Source: an uncultured Oscillibacter sp. (GTDB lineage: Bacteria > Bacillota > Clostridia > Oscillospirales > Oscillospiraceae). Taken from it: 7,807 nt of DNA. A program made the translations under genes and the position numbers. The notes under the pieces were generated by a model. It saw only the letters and a program-made list of their open reading frames with translations, ran no database searches and was not told the DNA's origin. Below are positions 1-5,515 of the stretch, one piece after another. The first letter of the stretch is position 1. Every line of letters begins with the position of its first letter. Location: NCBI GenBank assembly GCA_946183715.1, contig CAMHDB010000085.1, positions 1-7,807 on the forward strand, in the 5' to 3' direction.

Positions 1-25
1 GAAGCGGTAAAGTATCCGCCGAAAT

Positions 26-55
26 GTCATACCTTCCCTATGAGGGATTCATTAC
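26..55 (+). repeat. CRISPR-repeat-like stem-loop in the cas6 leader
   Basis: This 30-base stretch contains CCTATGAGGGATT (37-49). As I recall it, that is the core of the widespread clostridial type I-B/III repeat family whose 3' end reads CCTATGAGGGATTGAAAC. The last bases here (CATTAC) differ from the usual GAAAC, and the 5' part matches poorly. The RNA can form a 4-bp stem, TCCC (35-38) with GGGA (44-47), around the loop TATGA, as in genuine repeats. The cas6 Shine-Dalgarno GGAGG begins one base after the element. It could be the degenerate last repeat of an array left of the window, a regulatory Cas6 site, or chance. Only one copy is present, so this is not called as an array. Confidence 0.4.
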
Positions 56-64
56 GGAGGTCGT

Positions 65-793
65 ATGCAATTCAAATTAACATTCGGGCTGTCGAAACCG
101 CTGACGTTGCCGCTGTCGTATCACAGCGCGTTGCAGGGGATGATTTATCATGTCCTGTCGGCGTCGCCGGAGTTCTCCGCGTTCCTCCACGACGACGGCT
201 ATGCCCGCAACCGCCGCGCCTACAAGCTCTTCGTATTCGGTACGCTGGAAGGCCCGTACCGCGTCCGCGACGGGCGCATTACGTTTCCGGGGCCGCTGTC
301 GCTGGAAATCCGCAGTCCGGGGGCCGACTTCTGCCGCGTATTCTCCGGCGCGCTTGCCGCCGAAAGCGCCGTCACGATTGGCCCGTACCGCGTGCCGCTG
401 GCCTCGTGCGAACTCCGTCACCGTCACATTGAGGCGGGGCGCGTCGGTATCCGGACGCGTTCGCCGCTGTGCCTGACGCGTACCGTCGACGACGGCGCGA
501 AAAAAAAGACCCTGTTCCTCTCGCCGGAGGACAGGGATTTTCCCGCGCTGTTGAACGAGAATTTCAGCCGCAAGTATTACGCCGCGTTTGGGGCAGAACC
601 CGCGACGCCCGTCGCCGTCGAACGGATTGCGCGCCCGCGCAAGTACGTGACGCAGTACCGCCGGGGCATTTACATTACGGCGTGGCACGGGGAGTTCCGG
701 ATAAGCGGGAGCCCCGACGCGCTGGACTTCCTCTATCAAACCGGACTGGGTTCCCGTAACTCGCAGGGGTTCGGGATGTTCGACACCGTTTAA
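65..793 (+). CDS. cas6: CRISPR-associated endoribonuclease Cas6
   Basis: This 242-residue protein is the metal-independent RNase that cuts CRISPR precursor RNA within each repeat to release crRNAs for type I or III effectors. The best evidence is the C-terminal glycine-rich loop at residues 227-239 (GLGSRNSQGFGMF), the Cas6 signature, and the N-terminal QGMIYHVL segment. Aligned by eye with archaeal Cas6, the general acid/base trio would be Tyr28, His42 (in FLHDDGY) and Lys54 (in YKLFVF), so the active site looks intact. The length is normal for the family. The ATG is preceded by GGAGG at 56-60 with a short 4-base gap. No other cas gene is in the window; partners, if any, lie to the left. An A8 run at 500-507 encodes Lys146-148 and is followed by a strong stem (separate entry). 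The gene converges on the fructan operon. The family is clear, but the subtype cannot be assigned from this gene alone. Confidence 0.93.
   Translation: MQFKLTFGLSKPLTLPLSYHSALQGMIYHVLSASPEFSAFLHDDGYARNRRAYKLFVFGTLEGPYRVRDGRITFPGPLSLEIRSPGADFCRVFSGALAAESAVTIGPYRVPLASCELRHRHIEAGRVGIRTRSPLCLTRTVDDGAKKKTLFLSPEDRDFPALLNENFSRKYYAAFGAEPATPVAVERIARPRKYVTQYRRGIYITAWHGEFRISGSPDALDFLYQTGLGSRNSQGFGMFDTV
500..536 (-). terminator. Antisense intrinsic-terminator-like element inside cas6
   Basis: Read on the minus strand, CCCTGTCCTC (536-527) pairs with GAGG (520-517) and ACAGGG (515-510). This gives a 10-bp GC-rich stem with one bulged A at 516 and a 6-base loop, followed after two bases by eight T residues (507-500). 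That is the textbook form of a Rho-independent terminator. It faces leftward, against cas6, so it would stop transcripts that read through the 996-1036 terminator or start between the convergent genes. On the plus strand the same bases form an A8 run followed by a stem inside the coding sequence. The structure is seen directly; the terminator role is inferred. Confidence 0.5.
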
Positions 794-995
794 GAGGATG
801 TATTCACACTTTTTAGGGGATTTTGCGCCTATTTATCCGTTAAAAGTTGCAATTTTCAACAATTTTGCAAAAATCAGGGACAAGGCGTTTTCCCAGCCGA
901 CACGCAATCCACGGTTTTCTTCGGAAATCGCGCTTTGCGCAACTTTCGCCGGAACTAATCGCCCAAAATGGAAATTTTCTGTGAATACGGCCTCT
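794..995. other. Gene-free AT-richer spacer between convergent units
   Basis: About 200 bases between the cas6 stop and the shared terminator hold no convincing gene. The segment is clearly more AT-rich than its flanks, especially at 805-875. It contains two TTGCAA palindromes (848-853 and 866-871) and a small hairpin with a stable C(UUCG)G tetraloop, TTTC/GAAA at 916-927. A GCGC-TTT-GCGC hairpin lies at 930-940. No CRISPR repeat copy was found here. It is most simply the 3' untranslated region of cas6, but an AT-rich leader remnant is also conceivable. Confidence 0.6.
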
Positions 996-1036
996 AAAAC
1001 ACCCCGGCGCGGGAAATCCCCACGCCGGAGTGTTTT
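996..1036. terminator. Bidirectional terminator between cas6 and the fructanase gene
   Basis: AAAACACCCCGGCG (996-1009) pairs with CGCCGGAGTGTTTT (1023-1036). The 14-bp stem has a single C/A mismatch, and the interior GGGAAATCCC can extend it. A and T tracts at the stem ends give a U-run in either direction. It begins 29 bases after the stop of the minus-strand fructanase gene, the expected place for that operon's terminator. It lies about 200 bases beyond cas6, which converges on it. Confidence 0.85.
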
Positions 1037-1065
1037 ATTATGCTTTGCGCGGTTGCGCTATGGGA

Positions 1066-4000
1066 TTACCATGCAATATCGTCGTAGGGGGTGGATTCAA
1101 AGCCGTCGGCCTGAAGTTCGGCGACCATGTCGTTGAGCCTGTCGCGGAAGAAGTTCTGGAACCATTCGGCGTCGCCGAAGAGGCGAACCGCCGTGGGACT
1201 GACAGCGTAGTACAGCTTGATAAACAGGCGTCCGTACCACGTTTCGGCGAGGACGTTGTCGCGGAATCTGCGGAGCGTCCACACCTCCGGGCAGTCATAG
1301 GAGCCGTAGACCGATGTCGCCACGTAACAGCCGCTCTTTTTGCCCGGGGTGCCGGGCGTATTATCGCCGCTCTCGCCGCCGGGGCTAGGATTGGAGGCGT
1401 TTTCCGTCACGCGGAAGGTCTGTACGTCCAGAGCGCCGTCCCACAGGCCGATACCGACAAACGCGCCGTCATTGAAGAAGTTTTCGACAGAATCGAAGGT
1501 GTAATTCAGCTTCTCCACGTTGTCGACCGACACGGTGACGCTGTTGACGGTCTTGCGGATTTTGACATTGTGGAACTGTCCGTCGTTGACGCGCTGGCCC
1601 ATATCCGTGGGAGGCGTGATGTCGTTGCCGCCGAAGTTGAACAGACGGAATGAACTGCTGTCGTTGAACTGTACCGCGTAGGCCTGCGGGTCGAACGGGT
1701 TGACGCCCGCGGCGGCGAAGAAGATGTTGATAGCGCCGCGCGTAAAGCGGATGTTGGTTTCCAGCGTGTACTCGCGGAGGCCCACCGCCGCCGAGGACAT
1801 ATAGAACTGGTTCGCGGAGTGGTTCTCGACGCTCAGCGTCTGGTCGTCGATAGTCCACTCTCCGCCGTTGACCGTGAACGAGGGAATGTTCGTGTCAAAG
1901 TTATTCACGCTCGAATGGACGGAGAAAGTTTTCGTCAGGGCCGGATTGGCGGCGGCGGTCGCGGTAACAGTCACGTCTCCGGGCCTCAGCACGATTGCGC
2001 TGAAGTCGTTCCCGGTTCCGCTCCCGTTTACGGAGAGCACGCTGTTGTCGCTGACAGTCCAGTTGATGTTCTGCGGGGCGCTGACGGGTACCAGCGTCGC
2101 GCGGAAATTCAGCGTGTCGCCGACATTGACCCGTACCGTGCTGTTACTGTTGGAAATGAGCTCAATGGGGGTAGTGCTGTCGATTCTCTCTGTCCATGTG
2201 CCGCTCATGGGGTAGATTGTGATGTCGGCGGTCGCGCTTCCGCCTTCCGCCACGACTGCCGCCCCGCGACTGGAGATACCCGGGAAAATCTGGTTCGCGC
2301 CCGCGACAGTGTAATCTTTCGTGAAGACCTCCACGCTGGAGCGGTCGACGAATATGCGCAAGTCTACGCTTCCGTCGGCATTCCGCGCCACGTCCTGACT
2401 GTTGACCTGTCCGAAGAGGTTGCTGATGAGAATGCCGGACTGACTGCGGTCAATGCTCAGGCGTCCTTCCGCGACGTTGTAGCGGACGGCGGTCTTTTCG
2501 CCGTTGCCGACGCGCAAATCAAAGCCGACGCTCGTCGCCGTGCCGGGGTAGAATTTCGACACGATTTCGTAGCAGTCGCCGGAGAAGCCCGACAGCAGGG
2601 TATTGTTCGCCGTGACCGCCGCGCCCGTCAGGGAGACCGCCGGCGTGCCCCGGAGCGTCTCATAGGCCTGTATCGGCGTCTGCGTCAGGACGTACTTCCC
2701 GTTCTCGTTTTTCAGGCCAAGTTTGAGATTCAGGTTAAACGTCCCGTTGAACTTCTGCCCGACTTTCCGCGCAACGTCGCGGCAGTAGTCGTCCCAAGTG
2801 TTCATCCAGTTGATTTCGATGATGTCCGGGAGCGTGGGATTCGCGGCGGTGCCGAAATCCTGCACGTAGTACGTCATGGCGGCGTAGGAGTCCCTGCCGA
2901 AGTTCATGATTCCGTTGTCGGGTTCGTTAGCGTAGGGCGCGTCGGGGACGAACGTCCACTTTCCGTCGACTTGCCGCAAGTCGCCGACTTTGTACGTCCT
3001 GCCGCCTCTGGAGAGTACCCATTTCAACGTGCCGTCGTCAGCGCGGAGCGGGTACAAATCCGGACACTCCGTGTGGAGGTTCGCGTAGGTCGATTCGCAC
3101 TGCCATTCCAGCAGGTTGTCGGAGGAGTAGATACGGAGCGGGCCGCCCGCCAGAACCATAAACCACTTGTTTTCCCAGCGGAACACTTTCGGGTCGCGGA
3201 AGTCGCGGCTGTAGAGCGGGTCGTGAGACCAGTCCGCCGCGATATTGTTGACTTTCGTCCACGTCCGGCCCTCGTCGGTGCTGTAGGCGACTTTGATACG
3301 CTGTCCGTTGCCGTTCGTGGTAATCAGGGCGACCAGTCCGCCGCCGCTCCCGCTGAACAGTCCCGAAGTATTGTTCACGTCGGCGACGATACAGCCCGAG
3401 AACATAGAACCGTTGGCGTCCGGATAGAAGGCCATCGGCTGTTCCGTCCAGTGAATCAAGTCCGGACTGGTGACGTGCGCCCAGTGCATGGGGCCCCACT
3501 CGATGTCGTCGTAGAACTGGTAGAAGAAGTGATACGTCCCGTTAAAGTAGACCAGTCCGTTGGGGTCGTTGGCCCAGCCGTCCTTTACGGAGTAGTGGTA
3601 CTGTCCGCGGTAGGGCTCGTTATAATAGAGGGCGTCGGCCTGCCTGCGGTGTACGTTGACGCGGTACGTCACAGTGGCGGTCGTGCCGTCGGCGTTCGTG
3701 ACGGAACTCGCCACGGCGATGTAATTCGCGCCGACCGCCACCGGAATATTCCTGCCGTCCGGGTACTCCGTCCCGTCCGGGCCGTATACCCTGATATTTG
3801 TGTTTTCGCCGACGGGCGTCGCGGTGATATTCACCGTTTCGGCGTTGTTCTTGACATACTGAATGGTAATCGGTTCCGTAGAGATGAACTGTCCTTTTTG
3901 CTCCACCGTGCCGGAGGAAGTTACCGTAATGTCGGAGAGCAAGGGATTAAAGGTGCCTTCAATCGGCGTGTACTTGGTATTCTGGAATACCATTTCGCCG

Positions 4001-5469
4001 TTCCAGTTGAGCAGTCCGAAGGTGCCCGAACTGATGTAGGTATCCTGCCCCCAGTCCGCGCCGCCGAGTTTGTGGTAGTCCCCGGTACTGCCAATCAGTT
4101 CGCCGTTGACGTAGAACGAAAGCCACGTATCAATGGCGACGACTGTCAATGTGTAAACGTTGTTCGCGGCGTTCCCGGTGAACTGTACCTCTCCGAAAAG
4201 CTGGTTGTCCATGCCCTCCTGCCAGCGCCAGAGTTTACACCGTTTAGAGCCGCCGTCGATGTTGGCGGCGTAACACTCGTCGTGTCCGTTGGCGTCGGCG
4301 TTACGGAAAATCAAAGTTGCCGCGCCCTGCTCCCGGAGGAATGTCACGTCCGTGGAATAGACGAAATTGCCCCCGGTCGTCTGAGAATACAGGAAGGCGT
4401 CGCCCATGTCGACGGCGTTGCTGTAGAGGCCGTTCGAGCGGGCCTCCCAAGTGCCGCCCTGCGTGCGCAAGTCGGAGAGCGTCGCGTTGGCGATGTTGTT
4501 GTTGTACTGGAACCCGCTGGTTGTCGTAACCGTTCCGAAGTCGGGGACAATAATCGGCTCGTCGCGCTCCTCAAAGGTGATGTTGGAGAAGGTCGCGCCG
4601 GATTCCCAAGTGAGAATGCCGATGTAGCCGCCCCGCCAACTGCCGATAGTTCCGGTAACGGTTCTCGCCTCCGCGCCTGCGTTGCCGTAGTAGTACGTAA
4701 ACGCGCCGTTGGAGTGTACGTCGATTTTGAGGTGCAAAGTGCGGTTGATGTCCACGCCGTCCGCACGACCGCCGATGTCAACATTCGGCCCGAACACGCG
4801 GAAGGCGTCCGGATTGTTCAGGCGGGTGGTGTCCAGATTCGCGCCGTACCAGTAGCCGTTGGGGGCGGCCTTGGACTTGAATCCGAACAACAGCGCGGCG
4901 GATTTGATTTCCACGCCCGCCGCGAAATCTACGTCCGCTTCCCAGACGAACGAGTTGACGACGTGGTCGAGGCCGTTGTAGACGACGAAATGGTCGCCAC
5001 CCGTGGGGGCCAGCGTGACCGTATGCGCCGCCGTGTCAATAGAAATCAGGTCCGGGTGATTGAACGAGCTGAAGTCGGTCAGGCCCGTGACCACGTCGGA
5101 CAGGGTAGCAACCGCGTCCTCTTCCGGCGCTTCGACCGCCGCCGTGTCCGATACCGCTACGGCGTCCACGGTAGCCGTTTCTACTTCCGGTGTTTCAGCG
5201 TCCTCAGTATTGGCTTCCACCGCTGGCGCGTCAGATACTACGCCGGCGTCCCCGGCAGCCGCTACGGCGTCTGCTGCGTCAGGCTCCTCTACCGCCGCCG
5301 CGTCCGATACGATTCCGGCCTCTTCGCTCGCGTCGGCGGAAATCTCCGCGACCGCTTCCGCCTCCGTGCCGTCCGTCTCCGCCGCGAACCCGTAGGGCAC
5401 GGCACAGGACAGAAGCATGAGAAGCGAAAGCCACAACGCCGTAAGCCGCTTGTGAAACTTGTCCTTCAT
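1066..5469 (-). CDS. Secreted multidomain GH32 fructanase (levanase/inulinase-like) with CFI-box-like tail
   Basis: This 1467-residue exported beta-fructosidase probably hydrolyses levan, inulin or other fructans outside the cell. Domains by eye: signal peptide 1-29 (KDKFHKR, then a hydrophobic stretch); acidic Ala/Glu/Asp/Val-rich repeat spacer 30-125; two concanavalin/LamG-like sandwiches about 128-303 and 311-500; cadherin-like domain 508-608; GH32 five-blade propeller plus sandwich 618-1090; Big2-like Ig domain 1101-1186; third concanavalin-like domain 1188-1355; Pro/Gly/Ser linker; CFI-box-like tail 1380-1467. The predicted GH32 residues are nucleophile Asp635 (WANDPNG), transition-state Asp759 (FRDPK) and acid/base Glu801 (TECPD). 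The region resembles levanase SacC (WGPMHWAH, EGRTWTK, DRSSVEVF). The reading frame is open 26 codons further upstream, but the start at 5469 has an SD at 5485-5478 and gives a clean signal peptide. It lies 46 bases downstream of the intracellular GH32 gene and is probably cotranscribed. Exact substrate and linkage are not determinable here. Confidence 0.9.
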   Translation of the reverse strand: MKDKFHKRLTALWLSLLMLLSCAVPYGFAAETDGTEAEAVAEISADASEEAGIVSDAAAVEEPDAADAVAAAGDAGVVSDAPAVEANTEDAETPEVETATVDAVAVSDTAAVEAPEEDAVATLSDVVTGLTDFSSFNHPDLISIDTAAHTVTLAPTGGDHFVVYNGLDHVVNSFVWEADVDFAAGVEIKSAALLFGFKSKAAPNGYWYGANLDTTRLNNPDAFRVFGPNVDIGGRADGVDINRTLHLKIDVHSNGAFTYYYGNAGAEARTVTGTIGSWRGGYIGILTWESGATFSNITFEERDEPIIVPDFGTVTTTSGFQYNNNIANATLSDLRTQGGTWEARSNGLYSNAVDMGDAFLYSQTTGGNFVYSTDVTFLREQGAATLIFRNADANGHDECYAANIDGGSKRCKLWRWQEGMDNQLFGEVQFTGNAANNVYTLTVVAIDTWLSFYVNGELIGSTGDYHKLGGADWGQDTYISSGTFGLLNWNGEMVFQNTKYTPIEGTFNPLLSDITVTSSGTVEQKGQFISTEPITIQYVKNNAETVNITATPVGENTNIRVYGPDGTEYPDGRNIPVAVGANYIAVASSVTNADGTTATVTYRVNVHRRQADALYYNEPYRGQYHYSVKDGWANDPNGLVYFNGTYHFFYQFYDDIEWGPMHWAHVTSPDLIHWTEQPMAFYPDANGSMFSGCIVADVNNTSGLFSGSGGGLVALITTNGNGQRIKVAYSTDEGRTWTKVNNIAADWSHDPLYSRDFRDPKVFRWENKWFMVLAGGPLRIYSSDNLLEWQCESTYANLHTECPDLYPLRADDGTLKWVLSRGGRTYKVGDLRQVDGKWTFVPDAPYANEPDNGIMNFGRDSYAAMTYYVQDFGTAANPTLPDIIEINWMNTWDDYCRDVARKVGQKFNGTFNLNLKLGLKNENGKYVLTQTPIQAYETLRGTPAVSLTGAAVTANNTLLSGFSGDCYEIVSKFYPGTATSVGFDLRVGNGEKTAVRYNVAEGRLSIDRSQSGILISNLFGQVNSQDVARNADGSVDLRIFVDRSSVEVFTKDYTVAGANQIFPGISSRGAAVVAEGGSATADITIYPMSGTWTERIDSTTPIELISNSNSTVRVNVGDTLNFRATLVPVSAPQNINWTVSDNSVLSVNGSGTGNDFSAIVLRPGDVTVTATAAANPALTKTFSVHSSVNNFDTNIPSFTVNGGEWTIDDQTLSVENHSANQFYMSSAAVGLREYTLETNIRFTRGAINIFFAAAGVNPFDPQAYAVQFNDSSSFRLFNFGGNDITPPTDMGQRVNDGQFHNVKIRKTVNSVTVSVDNVEKLNYTFDSVENFFNDGAFVGIGLWDGALDVQTFRVTENASNPSPGGESGDNTPGTPGKKSGCYVATSVYGSYDCPEVWTLRRFRDNVLAETWYGRLFIKLYYAVSPTAVRLFGDAEWFQNFFRDRLNDMVAELQADGFESTPYDDIAW
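1069..1332 (-). other. CFI-box-like C-terminal domain of the secreted fructanase
   Basis: Residues 1380-1467 begin GCYVATSVYGSYDCPEVW and continue with LRRFRD, WYGR, FIKLYY and SP. This matches the pattern I recall for the CFI-box C-terminal domain (C-F/Y-I/V-A-T-A-x-Y-G-S, then LRxFRD, GRxF, YYxxSP), found at the ends of unrelated secreted or envelope proteins. It follows a Pro/Gly/Ser linker, as sorting or anchoring tails do. No LPXTG motif, SLH domain or terminal membrane helix is present. Its function is unknown, so surface retention is inference. Cys1381 and Cys1393 are notable in an exported protein. Confidence 0.75.
5095..5382 (-). repeat. Acidic low-complexity repeat spacer in the fructanase
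   Basis: Residues 30-125, just after the signal peptide, consist almost only of Ala, Glu, Asp, Val, Ser and Thr. Three copies of VSD(A/T)(A/P)AVE stand at residues 54-61, 78-85 and 106-113, separated by 24 and 28 residues, with irregular acidic filler between. This is typical of a flexible wall-spanning linker that could expand or contract by recombination. The repeats are imperfect, so they are not recent DNA duplications. Confidence 0.75.
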
Positions 5470-5477
5470 AGTTTTTA

Positions 5478-5485
5478 CCTTCCCC
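5478..5485 (-). promoter_or_regulatory. Ribosome binding site deciding the fructanase start
   Basis: GGGGAAGG lies 8 bases upstream of the ATG at 5469. This supports that ATG over the in-frame upstream ATG at 5547, which lies inside the preceding gene and would put a non-hydrophobic extension in front of the signal peptide. Confidence 0.8.
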
Positions 5486-5515
5486 TTTCCATCACAATCA
5501 ATATGGACAAGAGAA

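Noticed and set aside
3..80. A possible 3' end of an upstream gene in frame 3 (residues SGKVSAEMSYLPYEGF..., stop near 80)
   Set aside because: It is only about 25 codons, with no recognisable similarity, and it overlaps the cas6 start. Without sequence to the left it cannot be told from a chance frame.
830..860. A promoter-like pair on the minus strand, TTGAAA (860-855) and TAAATA (835-830)
   Set aside because: The spacing is 19 bases, the -10 match is poor, and in an AT-rich spacer with no leftward gene such matches occur by chance. It would only make RNA antisense to cas6.
794..995. A CRISPR array or repeat copies downstream of cas6
   Set aside because: No regularly spaced repeat and no second copy of the CCTATGAGGGATT core on either strand was found in the spacer.
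798..1136. A 112-codon plus-strand frame starting 5 bases after the cas6 stop
   Set aside because: GAGG abuts its ATG with no spacer, it runs through the terminator hairpin at 996-1036 and into the antisense of the fructanase gene, and its product resembles nothing known to me.
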